From positions 1,612,001-1,676,000 of the forward strand of contig NZ_CP035311.1 in assembly GCF_004114795.1 (NCBI RefSeq): DNA of 64,000 nucleotides. Direction: 5' to 3'. This document shows positions 8,900-17,635 of the stretch, piece by piece. Source of the DNA: Janthinobacterium sp. 17J80-10 (GTDB lineage Bacteria; Pseudomonadota; Gammaproteobacteria; Burkholderiales; Burkholderiaceae_D). Numbering within the stretch: position 1 is the stretch's first letter; every line of letters starts with the position of its first letter. Below the pieces are notes generated by a model, which ran no database searches, was not told where the DNA came from, and saw only the letters and a list, made by a program, of their open reading frames with translations. The translations under genes were made by a program, and so were the position numbers.

Positions 8900-9622
8900 T
8901 CACAGCGGTTCCCAGCGGCCCTGGCGCAGCGCCTCCAGCGGCTGGAAGTTCACCTTGTAGGCCATTTTCCGGCTGTCCTGGATCCAGTAGCCCAGATAGA
9001 TGTAGTGCATGCCGAGTCGCTGCGTCTGCTCGATCTGCCACAGGATGTTATAGGTGCCCAGGCTGGCGCCTTTGACGTCCGGATCGTAGAAGGTATAGAC
9101 CGATGACAGGCCGTCGTCGAGCACGTCGATGATGCTGACCATGCGCAGGATGCCGCCAGGTTCGCGAAATTCGACCAGGCGCGTGTTGACTTTGCTTTGC
9201 AGCAGAAATTGCGCGTACTGGTCACGGCTGTCCTGGTCCATGCCGCCACCGGCATGGCGCACCGACTGGTAGCGCAGGTACAGGTCGTAATGGTCGCGCA
9301 TGTAGGTCAGGCTGGTGACCTGGGCGATCAGGTTGCCGTGGCGTTGCCAGGCGCGGCGCTGGCTGCGGTTGGGCACGAAGTCGGTCGCCAGCACGCGAAC
9401 GGGCGTACAAGCCTGGCAGCCATCGCAGTGTGGTCGGTAAGTAAAAATGCCACTGCGGCGAAAACCGTTCTGCACCAGTTCCGAATAGATATCGGCATTG
9501 ATCAGATGCGACGGCGTGGCGACCTGCGAGCGTGCCTGCTTTTCTTCCAGGTAGCTGCAAGGGTAAGGGGCAGTCGCATAAAACTGCAATGTGGAAAACG
9601 GCAGATCCTTTAGATGCGTCAT
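8900..9622 (-). CDS. bpt: Aspartate/glutamate leucyltransferase Bpt (bacterial ATE1-like)
   Basis: A 240-residue aminoacyl-tRNA-protein transferase that adds Leu to proteins with N-terminal Asp or Glu, making them N-degrons for ClpS/ClpAP. The N-terminal [12 protein letters not shown] and the C-x2-C pair [12 protein letters not shown] are the ATE family cysteine motifs; SQRRAWQRH and [10 protein letters not shown] follow. The C-terminal [17 protein letters not shown] is strongly conserved. The gene lies just downstream of aat on the same strand with 78 bases between, so both leucyl transfer routes of the N-degron pathway are probably co-expressed. Confidence 0.9.
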   Translation of the reverse strand: MTHLKDLPFSTLQFYATAPYPCSYLEEKQARSQVATPSHLINADIYSELVQNGFRRSGIFTYRPHCDGCQACTPVRVLATDFVPNRSQRRAWQRHGNLIAQVTSLTYMRDHYDLYLRYQSVRHAGGGMDQDSRDQYAQFLLQSKVNTRLVEFREPGGILRMVSIIDVLDDGLSSVYTFYDPDVKGASLGTYNILWQIEQTQRLGMHYIYLGYWIQDSRKMAYKVNFQPLEALRQGRWEPL

Positions 9623-9700
9623 GAGCGTTTGATAACCAGCGGGTTGACGGCAGATGTATCGATAATTTACACCGATTGCGTCCAGGATTTCACACGCAGC

Positions 9701-10429
9701 TCAAAATAATGGCAAGGGTTTCCAGTTCGTGATGTCGGGTTGCATTACCGCCTGCCGCAAATGGCCGAGGAATCGCTCCCGCGGAATCGGCGCCGCCCCC
9801 AGCGATGCCAGGTGCCGGGTCTCTTGCTGGCAGTCGATCATGGCGACGCCATTGGCGTTCAGGAAGTGCGCCAGGTAAGCCAGGGCAATCTTGGACGCAT
9901 CGCTGACATGGGCAAACATCGATTCGCCATAGAACATGTGGCCAATGCAGACGCCATAGGCGCCGCCGACCAGCCTGCCGTCCAGCCAGGCTTCGGCGCT
10001 ATGGGCATATCCCCGCTGATGCAGTGCGCCATAGCCGGCCATGATTTCCTCGGAAATCCAGGTGCCGGGGCCGTCGGCGCGCGGCCCCGCGCAGGCGCGC
10101 ATGACCGCTTCAAAGGCGCTGTCGAAACGGATATCCCAGGCCCCGCCCGTGGTACGGCTGCGCTCGACTTTTTTCAGGGTTTTGCGCAGGCTGGCCGAGA
10201 TGCGCAAGTTGGCCGTCATCAAGACCATGCGGGGATCGGTACTCCACCAAAGTATGGGCTGGCCCTCGGAAAACCAAGGGAATATTCCATGCCGGTAGGC
10301 AAGCAGCAAGCGCTCCGGCGACAGGTCGGCACCTGCTGCCAGCAAGCCGCCGGCGCCGTCTTCTTCAGTCAGGGCCTGCGAGACATCGGGGAAAGGATCA
10401 GCCAGTTCCAGCCAGGGAATCATTGTCAT
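9701..10429 (-). CDS. aat: Leucyl/phenylalanyl-tRNA-protein transferase Aat
   Basis: A 242-residue enzyme that transfers Leu or Phe from tRNA to the N-terminus of proteins starting with Arg or Lys, targeting them to ClpS/ClpAP. Conserved segments are [53 protein letters not shown] and the [18 protein letters not shown] core. The closing region [22 protein letters not shown] is also typical. ATG 10429 is chosen; ATG 10423 is possible. It is divergent from the ammonium transporter gene. Confidence 0.95.
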   Translation of the reverse strand: MTMIPWLELADPFPDVSQALTEEDGAGGLLAAGADLSPERLLLAYRHGIFPWFSEGQPILWWSTDPRMVLMTANLRISASLRKTLKKVERSRTTGGAWDIRFDSAFEAVMRACAGPRADGPGTWISEEIMAGYGALHQRGYAHSAEAWLDGRLVGGAYGVCIGHMFYGESMFAHVSDASKIALAYLAHFLNANGVAMIDCQQETRHLASLGAAPIPRERFLGHLRQAVMQPDITNWKPLPLF

Positions 10430-10451
10430 GCGCTAATTTGCATCACGAGCC

Positions 10452-10468
10452 TGCACTAAGACGGTGCG
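10452..10468. promoter_or_regulatory. Probable NtrC enhancer site upstream of amt
   Basis: TGCACT-AAGAC-GGTGCG matches the NtrC dyad TGCACC-N5-GGTGCA with one mismatch in each half. It lies about 75 bases upstream of a sigma-54-type promoter, a normal enhancer distance. A second left half-site, TGCACC, is at 10530-10535. Confidence 0.6.
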
Positions 10469-10539
10469 GAGAATGGGCTTCGATAGTTTTGGGAAAAAAT
10501 TTCTCATAAAAAACAATGACTTGAAAATTTGCACCAAAA

Positions 10540-10555
10540 AGGAATAGATCTTGCT
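10540..10555 (+). promoter_or_regulatory. Probable sigma-54 promoter of amt
   Basis: GG at 10541-10542 and GC at 10553-10554 are separated by exactly 10 bases, and the -12 element reads TTGCT. The -24 side is weak outside the GG. It is the only such arrangement between aat and amt, and an NtrC-like dyad lies upstream. Confidence 0.6.
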
Positions 10556-10605
10556 TTAAAGATGCACATTTTTATGACTTTGCACATTTATTGGGAGAAT
10601 TTTTG

Positions 10606-11808
10606 ATGGATGGTATTAAAAATGGTGCAGATGCCTTGTTTGTCTTGCTCGGTGCCATCATGATTTTGGCGATGCATGCAGGTTTTGCCTTCCTTGAGCT
10701 TGGTACTGTACGCAAAAAAAACCAGGTAAATGCGCTGGTTAAAATCTTAGTCGATTTTGCCGTTTCTACCATCGCCTATTTTTTTGTCGGCTACAGCGTT
10801 GCTTACGGGATCCATTTCTTTTCTGGCGCAGAAATCCTGGCGCAGAAAAATGGTTTTGAACTGGTTAAATTCTTTTTCTTGCTGACGTTTGCTGCTGCGA
10901 TACCGGCCATTATTTCTGGCGGCATCGCCGAGCGCGCCAAGTTTTATCCCCAGCTGGCGGCGACTGCCCTGTTGGTCGGCCTGGTCTATCCCTTCTTTGA
11001 AGGGATCGTCTGGAACCAGCATTTTGGCGTGCAATCCTGGCTGAAGGCGATGTTTTCCCATGAATTCCATGATTTTGCGGGTTCGGTGGTGGTGCATGCC
11101 GTGGGCGGCTGGGTCGCCTTGCCAGCCGTGCTGCTGCTGGGTGCCCGGCGTGGGCGATACAACAAGGAAGGCGGCGTTACCGCTCACCCGCCGTCCAGTA
11201 TTCCTTTTCTCGCCCTCGGTGCGTGGATCCTGACGGTGGGCTGGTTCGGTTTCAATGTCATGAGTGCCCAGACCCTCGAAAAAATGAATGGTTTGGTGGC
11301 GATTAATTCGTTAATGGCGATGACGGGCGGCACGCTGGTCGCCTTGCTCATGGGGCGCAATGACCCCGGCTTTGTGTACAACGGCCCGCTCGCCGGACTG
11401 GTGGCAGTGTGTGCCGGCTCGGACCTGATGCATCCCCTGGGTGCCCTGGTGACCGGCAGCGTGGCCGGCGCGATTTTTGTCCAGATGTTCACCCTGACGC
11501 AAAACAAGTGGAAAATTGACGATGTGCTGGGTGTCTGGCCCTTGCATGGCTTGTGCGGCGCCTGGGGCGGCCTGGCGGCGGGGATTTTCGGCCTGAAGGC
11601 GCTTGGCGGCGCGGGCGGCGTTGCTTTCATGTCGCAACTGGCTGGCACCCTCCTTGGCGTGGCGATCGCGCTGGCGGGAGGCTTTGCAGTGTATGGCGCA
11701 CTGAAGATGTTCGTCGGCTTGCGCCTGGACCCTGAGCAGGAATTCGAGGGGGCCGACTTGTCGATTCACAAGATCAGCGCCACCGCCGAGCGCGACGTTC
11801 TGGGCTAA
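10606..11808 (+). CDS. amt: Ammonium transporter (Amt family)
   Basis: A 400-residue inner-membrane protein with about 11 predicted segments that takes up ammonium. The two pore histidines of the Amt/Mep/Rh family are visible in FAGSVVVHAVGGW and VWPLHGLCGAWGG. No cleavable signal peptide is present, and the protein starts close to the first membrane helix (LFVLLGAIMILAMHAGFAFLELG). ATG 10606 is preferred over an upstream TTG because GGGAGA sits 7 bases before it. No glnK gene is adjacent, unlike many amt loci. The upstream NtrC dyad and sigma-54 elements imply induction under nitrogen limitation. The stop overlaps the convergent Nudix gene by 4 bases. Confidence 0.93.
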   Translation: MDGIKNGADALFVLLGAIMILAMHAGFAFLELGTVRKKNQVNALVKILVDFAVSTIAYFFVGYSVAYGIHFFSGAEILAQKNGFELVKFFFLLTFAAAIPAIISGGIAERAKFYPQLAATALLVGLVYPFFEGIVWNQHFGVQSWLKAMFSHEFHDFAGSVVVHAVGGWVALPAVLLLGARRGRYNKEGGVTAHPPSSIPFLALGAWILTVGWFGFNVMSAQTLEKMNGLVAINSLMAMTGGTLVALLMGRNDPGFVYNGPLAGLVAVCAGSDLMHPLGALVTGSVAGAIFVQMFTLTQNKWKIDDVLGVWPLHGLCGAWGGLAAGIFGLKALGGAGGVAFMSQLAGTLLGVAIALAGGFAVYGALKMFVGLRLDPEQEFEGADLSIHKISATAERDVLG

Positions 11809-12374
11809 CGACGCACTTCCGGCTTGCGAATGTCTTCTGTATGAAAGCCAAAGCCGTTGCCATCGCGGCTTTGCGCGAGGTCCGCAAAAAACAGTTGCAA
11901 GGTGCGGCTTACGGTAGAAAAGGCCAGGTCTTCCCAGGGGATCTCGCCTTCGGTAAACAGCCGTACTTCCAGGCTTTCGGTGCCGGGAGAAAAATCGAGA
12001 TCCAGCAGGCGCGCCCGGTAAAACATGTGCACCTGATGCACGTGCGGCACATTCATCATCGAGAACAGGGGTTGCAGGGCGATGCGTGCGCCGGCTTCTT
12101 CGTCGGTCTCGCGGATCGCCGCTTCTGCCGTCGTTTCGCAGTTTTCCATGAAGCCGGCCGGCAAGGTCCAGTAACCGTAACGCGGTTCGATTGCCCGCTT
12201 GCACAATAGCACGCGGGTCGTGCCGTCGTCTTCCCAGATCGGGATCGAGCCGATGACCATTTTGGGATTCTGGTAATGAATGGTGCCGCATTGCTGGCAG
12301 ACATGACGCAAGCGATTGTCATCTGGCGGAACCTGGAGCGCAACGGGATGCGCGCATTCTGAACAGAATTTCAT
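11805..12374 (-). CDS. Zinc-ribbon Nudix hydrolase
   Basis: A 189-residue protein. The N-terminal CSEC (residues 4-7) and CQQC (about 27-30) form a four-cysteine zinc ribbon like those of NADH pyrophosphatases. The Nudix box GFMENCETTAEAAIRETDEEAGA (about 73-95) fits Gx5Ex7REUxEExGU fully. The family hydrolyses nucleoside diphosphates linked to another moiety; a mononucleotide-sugar or NAD(H)-like substrate is likely but cannot be fixed. It is shorter than NudC. It converges with amt, overlapping by 4 bases. Confidence 0.85.
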   Translation of the reverse strand: MKFCSECAHPVALQVPPDDNRLRHVCQQCGTIHYQNPKMVIGSIPIWEDDGTTRVLLCKRAIEPRYGYWTLPAGFMENCETTAEAAIRETDEEAGARIALQPLFSMMNVPHVHQVHMFYRARLLDLDFSPGTESLEVRLFTEGEIPWEDLAFSTVSRTLQLFFADLAQSRDGNGFGFHTEDIRKPEVRR

Positions 12375-12476
12375 ACGGGATCAAATGAGCATCAAGGGAG
12401 CGGTGCGCAGCCAGCCATCGGCCGCATCTGCCAATTGCCTCAAGTGTAACATCCTCCAACTGTAATTCGGCATGGT

Positions 12477-12505
12477 TTGCAATATAGACCAATCCGATGT
12501 ATAGT
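12477..12505 (+). promoter_or_regulatory. Sigma-70 promoter of the initiator tRNA gene
   Basis: TTGCAA (12477-12482) and TATAGT (12500-12505) are separated by 17 bases. The tRNA begins 12 bases after the -10 element. Confidence 0.8.
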
Positions 12506-12517
12506 GTTCGACTCAGA

Positions 12518-12594
12518 CGCGGGGTGGAGCAGTCTGGCAGCTCGTCGGGCTCATAACCCGAAGGTCACAGGTTCAAATCCTGTCCCCGCAACCA
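12518..12594 (+). tRNA. Initiator tRNA-fMet (CAT)
   Basis: A 77-base tRNA with encoded CCA. The anticodon is CAT, flanked by the GGG/CCC stem pairs typical of initiators. The acceptor stem CGCGGGG/CCCCGCA has an unpaired first position (C opposite A), the hallmark that separates initiator from elongator tRNA-Met. The T-arm stem is ACAGG/CCTGT. In E. coli an initiator tRNA gene heads the rimP-nusA-infB operon; here it lies about 3 kb upstream with scpB and rluB in between. Confidence 0.96.
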
Positions 12595-12739
12595 AAGTCT
12601 TGAATTTTCCCGCCCATCTTTACCTCCTCACGGGCGCCGGAACGCAGCATCTGCAGGTTCTCTATCGACGACATACTGGCATCGGTCGTTTAAACCTCTG
12701 CGAAACTTACTAATAAAACTAGCCGTGCAAGAGCCGTAC

Positions 12740-13660
12740 ATGATTACAGCTGAGGCGAAAAAAGTCCTCGAAACCGCATTGCTATGCGCGCATGAGCCAT
12801 TGCCTATCAATGACCTGAAGAAGTTGTATCTCGCGCATGGCGAAGCCGAGGCAGAGGTCCATGCTGATGCCATCAGGCAGATGCTGGAAGAATTGCGCGG
12901 CGACTGGAGCGACAAGGGTATTGAGCTTGTGTGCCTGTCGACGGGCTGGCGGTTTCAGAGCCGCCCTGAAATGAAAGTCTATCTCGATCGCCTGAATCCG
13001 GAAAAGCCGCCCAAATATACGCGCGCAACGCTGGAGACGCTGGCCATCATTTCTTATCGGCAGCCTGTCACACGCGGCGATATCGAGGAAATTCGCGGCG
13101 TCACGGTGAATTCGCAGACGATCAAGATGCTGGAGGATCGTGGCTGGATTGAATCGATCGGTCACCGCGATGTGCCGGGGCGTCCCGCGCTGTTTGCGAC
13201 AACCAAACAGTTCCTCGACGACCTGGGATTGACCTCGCTCGATCAGTTGCCGCCCCTGCAGCAAGTCGGCGCCGGTGAATTGCAGGAGGGGAGCTTGCTC
13301 GAAATCCAAGCCCTGGAGGCGAGTCTGCATGAAAATCTCGTGCAGGCATCAGGCGCGGCATTGCCCGATGCGGAGCAAGCCGATGCCGGACCGGGCGGTG
13401 CCGCCGAGCGGCTCGCCGATACGATGGAAATCGCAGTGGATGCCGACTCGGCGCCCGCTGCCGACGCTGGCGAAACCAGCGCAACTGCTGTGGCTGCCAA
13501 TGTGGCTGCAGCTTCCGAAATTGACGACGTGGCAGTCGGGGATGCGTCCATCGCTGCCATTGATCGGACGCTCACGGGTGAAGCGATATCCGCAGATCCC
13601 CGCGATGCAGCGCCTGACCTGGATAACCAAGACACAAACAATGACTCTGCCCACTCCTGA
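12740..13660 (+). CDS. scpB: Segregation and condensation protein ScpB
   Basis: A kleisin-associated winged-helix protein that works with ScpA and SMC in chromosome condensation. The conserved parts are the N-terminal [18 protein letters not shown], then GWRFQSRPE, then [27 protein letters not shown] and MLEDRGWIE. The second winged helix ends at FLDDLGL. After about residue 185 comes an acidic, Ala-rich tail of over 100 residues, which makes the protein longer than usual and is probably disordered. ATG 12740 is chosen because homologues begin at this point; GTG 12725 is in frame upstream. scpA is not in the window. The 3' end overlaps rluB by 20 bases. Confidence 0.9.
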   Translation: MITAEAKKVLETALLCAHEPLPINDLKKLYLAHGEAEAEVHADAIRQMLEELRGDWSDKGIELVCLSTGWRFQSRPEMKVYLDRLNPEKPPKYTRATLETLAIISYRQPVTRGDIEEIRGVTVNSQTIKMLEDRGWIESIGHRDVPGRPALFATTKQFLDDLGLTSLDQLPPLQQVGAGELQEGSLLEIQALEASLHENLVQASGAALPDAEQADAGPGGAAERLADTMEIAVDADSAPAADAGETSATAVAANVAAASEIDDVAVGDASIAAIDRTLTGEAISADPRDAAPDLDNQDTNNDSAHS

Positions 13661-15272
13661 TGACGTAACCGCGGCATCTGCTGCGCCTTCCTCGCCTGAC
13701 AGCCCCGCCCAAGGTGGCGAACAGTCGGCAGTTCCTGCCGGTGATGCGCGCCAGGACGCTGCTGGCGCCAAGCCTGCCAAGCGTGGCTTGCGCGGCCCGC
13801 GCAACATGCGGCGCAATCGCGCTGCCCAGCGCGCCGCCGACCAGGCGGCGGGAGTCGAAGGGGCTGGCGCGGAGGCGGTCCTGGCCGATGCTGAAAGGCC
13901 GGCCGAGACGCCCGCGGGCAATCCGCAGCAGCACCGTGCCGAACGAGCCCCGCGCGAGCCGCGCGAAAATCGGGCCAGGTCGGGCAAGCCGGCCAAGCCG
14001 GTTGCCAAGGGACGCGGCAAGCCAAATTCTGGCGGCGCCAGGGCCGGTGGCGGCGATGCCGATGATGTGTTTTCTTTTGTGACATCCGATACGTTTGATC
14101 AGAGCGTGTCCGAGGCCGAAGGGGCTGCTGCTGGCCGGCGCCAGGCGCCGGCCAAGAATGTACGGCGCGACTTGACGTCGGACGATGATGCGCCCAAGTT
14201 GCACAAGGTGCTGGCCGACGCGGGACTCGGTTCGCGACGCGACATGGAAGAATTGATCGTTGCCGGGCGCGTGTCGGTCAATGGCGAGCCGGCGCATATC
14301 GGCCAGCGCATTTTGCCGACCGACCAGGTGCGCATCAACGGCAAGCTCATCCAGCGCAAGGTAAGCAAGCGTCCGCCGCGCGTACTTGTGTATCACAAGC
14401 CGGCTGGCGAGATCGTCAGCCATAGCGACCCGGACGGACGCCCGTCGGTGTTCGACCGCCTGCCAACCATGAAAACCGGCAAATGGCTCGCAGTGGGCCG
14501 TCTCGACTTCAATACCGAGGGCTTGCTGCTGTTTACCACGTCCGGCGATCTCGCCAACCGCCTGATGCATCCCCGTTATGGTATCGACCGCGAATACGCG
14601 GTGCGTACGCTGGGTGAGCTGGAAGAGGGCATGCGCCAGAAATTGCTTGCCGGGATAGAACTCGAAGATGGCCTGGCGCAATTTACCCGTATTGCCGATG
14701 GTGGTGGCGAAGGCATCAACAAGTGGTACCGGGTCACGATCGGCGAAGGCCGTAACCGCGAGGTCCGCCGTATGTTCGAGGCGGTCGGCCTGACAGTCTC
14801 GCGCCTGATTCGCACCCGCTACGGCGTGCTGACGCTGCCGCGCGGCCTGAAGCGCGGCCGCTGGGAAGAAATGGAAGAAAATGCCGTGCGTGACCTGATG
14901 GGCATGGCCGGCCTGGAGAAAACCGGTGGGGCAAGCGCTGCCAAGGGCCGCGGCCCGCGCCAGGGGCAGGGGCAAGGGCAGGGGCAAGGACAAGGTCAAG
15001 GTCAAGGGTATGCCGAAGGCGGCAAGCAGCGCCGCGGCCCGGGTGTGGGGCAAGGTCAGGGCCAGGGCCAAGGCCAGGGGCGCCCCCAAGGGCAATCGCG
15101 CAGCCGCCAGCCGGACCCCCTGCAAACGGCGCTCGGCTTTGCCGGCATGGAGCAGCCGCGCCGTCGCACCGGTGGCCAGGGGCGAAGCCAGGGCCAGGGC
15201 ACGTATGGTTATGGCGGTTCAGGCATCGGCGGCGCACCGACGATCGGCGTAAAGCGCCGCCCACGCGGGTAA
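13641..15272 (+). CDS. rluB: 23S rRNA pseudouridine(2605) synthase RluB with a Gly-Gln repeat tail
   Basis: A 543-residue protein. After about 170 residues of Ala/Arg/Pro-rich, probably disordered sequence comes an S4 RNA-binding domain ([26 protein letters not shown]). The RsuA/RluB catalytic domain follows, with the aspartate in [14 protein letters not shown] and the closing [15 protein letters not shown]-type segment, here [16 protein letters not shown]. The C-terminal tail from about residue 438 contains runs of GQ dipeptides and more Arg/Gly/Gln. The core matches RluB; the added tails roughly double normal size. ATG 13641 lies inside the end of scpB, suggesting translational coupling. 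Confidence 0.9.
   Translation: MTLPTPDDVTAASAAPSSPDSPAQGGEQSAVPAGDARQDAAGAKPAKRGLRGPRNMRRNRAAQRAADQAAGVEGAGAEAVLADAERPAETPAGNPQQHRAERAPREPRENRARSGKPAKPVAKGRGKPNSGGARAGGGDADDVFSFVTSDTFDQSVSEAEGAAAGRRQAPAKNVRRDLTSDDDAPKLHKVLADAGLGSRRDMEELIVAGRVSVNGEPAHIGQRILPTDQVRINGKLIQRKVSKRPPRVLVYHKPAGEIVSHSDPDGRPSVFDRLPTMKTGKWLAVGRLDFNTEGLLLFTTSGDLANRLMHPRYGIDREYAVRTLGELEEGMRQKLLAGIELEDGLAQFTRIADGGGEGINKWYRVTIGEGRNREVRRMFEAVGLTVSRLIRTRYGVLTLPRGLKRGRWEEMEENAVRDLMGMAGLEKTGGASAAKGRGPRQGQGQGQGQGQGQGQGYAEGGKQRRGPGVGQGQGQGQGQGRPQGQSRSRQPDPLQTALGFAGMEQPRRRTGGQGRSQGQGTYGYGGSGIGGAPTIGVKRRPRG
14955..15096 (+). repeat. Tandem GGGCAG/GGTCAAG-type repeats in the rluB 3' end
   Basis: Two blocks of hexamer repeats coding for Gly-Gln lie near 14965-15008 and 15051-15079. 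Units are variants of GGGCAG, GGGCAA and GGTCAA. Changes of whole units would keep the reading frame. Confidence 0.85.
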
Positions 15273-15307
15273 TCCGCTGCGGCGCTGGTCTTGGCAGGGA
15301 ATATTTC

Positions 15308-15332
15308 GACCAGGAAATGCGATTTCCTGGTC
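15308..15332 (+). terminator. Possible terminator hairpin after rluB
   Basis: GACCAGGAAAT and ATTTCCTGGTC form a perfect 11-base stem with loop GCG, 35 bases after the rluB stop. The following ATCTTCTTTCT is pyrimidine-rich but not a clean T-run, so termination efficiency is uncertain. Confidence 0.55.
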
Positions 15333-15359
15333 ATCTTCTTTCTGTTGCTCATTCCCGCA

Positions 15360-15388
15360 TTGCAGGTGGGGCGTGTATCGTTTATAAT
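15360..15388 (+). promoter_or_regulatory. Sigma-70 promoter of the rimP-nusA-infB operon
   Basis: TTGCAG (15360-15365) and the consensus TATAAT (15383-15388) are separated by 17 bases. It lies about 155 bases upstream of rimP and starts a structured leader. Confidence 0.85.
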
Positions 15389-15458
15389 TTTGTGTTTACA
15401 GAAGTTGGTGCGCAAGTGCTTCCGAGCTGGATTCCGGCGGGCTTGAATCATAAGAAAG

Positions 15459-15484
15459 ATGGGCGGTAGGCCCATTTTTTTTTG
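15459..15484 (+). terminator. Attenuator-like terminator in the rimP leader
   Basis: ATGGGC (15459-15464) and GCCCAT (15470-15475) form a short stem with a 5-base loop, followed by an uninterrupted run of about nine T. It lies between the operon promoter and rimP, so full operon transcription must read through it. NusA, made from this operon, affects termination and is known to autoregulate the operon in E. coli. Such control here is inferred. Confidence 0.7.
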
Positions 15485-15544
15485 CTCGATCCGCTTGCGG
15501 CTTGTGCGTCTGGGTGGCGCGCCGGCATGAAAACGGAGAATCTT

Positions 15545-16033
15545 GTGCATTTGCAGCAATTGATCGAAACAAGCCTGGCCGGCATGGGCTATGAGCTGGT
15601 CGACGTCGAGCAGGCCGGACGAGGCCTTTTGCGCGTCTATATCGACCTTGCCACGCCCGGGCCGGATGGGTATGGCACTATCACGGTAGAAGATTGTGAA
15701 AAAGTCAGCCACCAGCTGACGCACGTGTTCACCGTCGAAAACGTGAATTACGAGCGACTGGAAGTATCGTCGCCGGGTCTGGATCGTCCCCTGAAGAAAC
15801 TGGCTGATTATGTCCGCTTCGCTGGCCAGGAAGCGCTGGTGAAATTGCGCATGCCGATGGCAGCGGCTGCCAACCGGAAGAGTTTTCAGGGTATTTTGCT
15901 GGCGCCGGAAAGCGATCAGCTGAAGTTGGAATTTGAAGCAAAAGATGGCCCGGCGGTGCTTGATTTTACGCTCGCTGACGTGGATAAGGCACGCTTGGTG
16001 CCGCAGGTGAATTTTAGGAGTCGCAAAGCATGA
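15545..16033 (+). CDS. rimP: Ribosome maturation factor RimP
   Basis: A roughly 162-residue protein needed for 30S subunit maturation. Diagnostic features are the N-terminal [21 protein letters not shown], then LRVYIDL, then [13 protein letters not shown] and the motif [12 protein letters not shown]. The C-terminal SH3-like domain follows. GTG 15545 is preferred because GGAG lies 6 bases before it and homologues start here; ATG 15527 is in frame and possible. The stop overlaps the start of nusA by 4 bases. Confidence 0.92.
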   Translation: MHLQQLIETSLAGMGYELVDVEQAGRGLLRVYIDLATPGPDGYGTITVEDCEKVSHQLTHVFTVENVNYERLEVSSPGLDRPLKKLADYVRFAGQEALVKLRMPMAAAANRKSFQGILLAPESDQLKLEFEAKDGPAVLDFTLADVDKARLVPQVNFRSRKA

Positions 16034-17589
16034 GTCGCGAAATTTTATTGCTGGTCGATGCGCTGGCACACGAAAAAAACGTCGATAAAGAGGTCGTGTT
16101 CGGTGCGCTAGAGCATGCGCTGGCACAGGCCACAAAAAAGCGCTACGAAGGCGATGTCGATATCCGTGTGTCCATCGATCGCGATAACGGCGAATTCGAG
16201 TCTTTCCGCCGCTGGCACGTGGTGCCCGACGAAGCCGGCCTGCAATTGCCTGATCAGGAAATCCTGCACTTCGAAGCCAAGGAACAGATCGGCGACATCG
16301 AGGTCGATGATTACATCGAAGAGCCGATCGAATCCGTCGATTTCGGCCGCCGCTTTGCCCAGGACACCAAGCAGGTCGTCCTGCAGCGCATTCGCGACGC
16401 CGAGCGCGAACAGATCCTGGCCGACTTCCTCGAGCGCGGCGATTCCCTCGTGACCGGCACCATCAAGCGCATGGAGCGCGGTGATGCCATCGTTGAGTCC
16501 GGCAAGATCGAAGCCCGCCTGCCGCGCGACCAGATGATTCAGAAAGAGAATCTGCGTATCGGCGACCGCGTGCGTGCCTATATCCTGCGCATCGACCGCA
16601 ATGCCCGCGGCCCGCAGGTGATCCTGTCGCGTACAGCGCCGGAATTCATCATGAAGCTGTTCGAACTGGAAGTGCCGGAAATTGAACAGGGCCTCCTGGA
16701 AGTCAAGTCGGCGGCGCGCGACTCGGGCGTGCGCGCCAAGATTGCGGTGTTTACCAGCGACAAGCGTATCGACCCGATCGGCACCTGCGTCGGCATGCGC
16801 GGCTCGCGCGTGCAGGCCGTCACCGGCGAACTCGGCGGCGAACGCGTCGATATCGTCCTGTGGTCCGACGATCCGGCACAGTTCGTTATCGGCGCGCTGG
16901 CGCCGGCCAACGTCAGCTCGATCATGGTCGATGAAGACAAGCATGCCATGGACGTGGTTGTGGACGAAGAGAACCTGGCAATCGCCATCGGCCGTGGCGG
17001 CCAGAATGTGCGCCTGGCCTCCGAATTGACCGGCTGGCAGATCAACATCATGACTGCGGAAGAGTCGGCCGACAAGTCGGCTGCAGAGACCGCGGCGATC
17101 CGTACCCTGTTCATCGAGAAGCTCGACGTTGACCAGGAAGTGGCCGATATCCTGGTGCAGGAAGGTTTTGCCACCCTCGAGGAAATCGCCTACGTGCCAA
17201 TCCAGGAAATGCTGGATATCGACGCGTTCGATGAAGATACCGTCAACGAATTGCGCAACCGTGCACGTGATGCCCTTGTCTCCGAGGCGATCGCTTCGGA
17301 AGAAGGCATGGAAGGCATGGAAGAGGCGCTGGTCAATTTCGAAGGCATGGACCGCGCAACGGCCGGCAAGCTCGGCCTGGTCGGCGTCAAGACCCTGGAA
17401 CGTTTCGGCGCACTGGCTTACGACGAGTTCGGTGCGATCCTGGCCTTGCCTGCTGACCGCGCGCAGCAATTGATTGACAATGAATTTGAAGATGTGACCG
17501 ATGAAGAGATGAAGCTCATCGACGCTAAATACGATGAGCATGCCAAGGCCTTGCAGGCCCGCGCATGGAGCCTGGCGGAAGCGAAGTGA
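16030..17589 (+). CDS. nusA: Transcription termination/antitermination factor NusA
   Basis: A 519-residue protein that binds RNA polymerase and controls pausing, termination and antitermination. The N-terminal polymerase-binding domain ([20 protein letters not shown] onward) is followed by an S1 domain ([20 protein letters not shown]). Two KH domains follow, with [17 protein letters not shown] and [18 protein letters not shown] as GxxG loops. Two acidic helix-hairpin repeats ([16 protein letters not shown] and [18 protein letters not shown]) close the protein, as in proteobacterial NusA. It overlaps rimP by 4 bases, and infB follows after 46 bases. Confidence 0.97.
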   Translation: MSREILLLVDALAHEKNVDKEVVFGALEHALAQATKKRYEGDVDIRVSIDRDNGEFESFRRWHVVPDEAGLQLPDQEILHFEAKEQIGDIEVDDYIEEPIESVDFGRRFAQDTKQVVLQRIRDAEREQILADFLERGDSLVTGTIKRMERGDAIVESGKIEARLPRDQMIQKENLRIGDRVRAYILRIDRNARGPQVILSRTAPEFIMKLFELEVPEIEQGLLEVKSAARDSGVRAKIAVFTSDKRIDPIGTCVGMRGSRVQAVTGELGGERVDIVLWSDDPAQFVIGALAPANVSSIMVDEDKHAMDVVVDEENLAIAIGRGGQNVRLASELTGWQINIMTAEESADKSAAETAAIRTLFIEKLDVDQEVADILVQEGFATLEEIAYVPIQEMLDIDAFDEDTVNELRNRARDALVSEAIASEEGMEGMEEALVNFEGMDRATAGKLGLVGVKTLERFGALAYDEFGAILALPADRAQQLIDNEFEDVTDEEMKLIDAKYDEHAKALQARAWSLAEAK

Positions 17590-17635
17590 GCCGCAGGCTT
17601 TTTCACACACCGAGTCACATAGAAAAGAGGACTGA

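Noticed and set aside
12518-12594. Elongator tRNA-Met
   Set aside because: The unpaired first acceptor position and the GGG/CCC anticodon stem mark it as the initiator tRNA.
12740-13660. Frameshift or fusion in scpB because of its long tail
   Set aside because: The frame is continuous and the Ala/Asp-rich tail is a plausible disordered extension; rluB begins normally within it.
14955-15096. CRISPR-like repeats
   Set aside because: The repeats are short hexamers without spacers and code for Gly-Gln in rluB.
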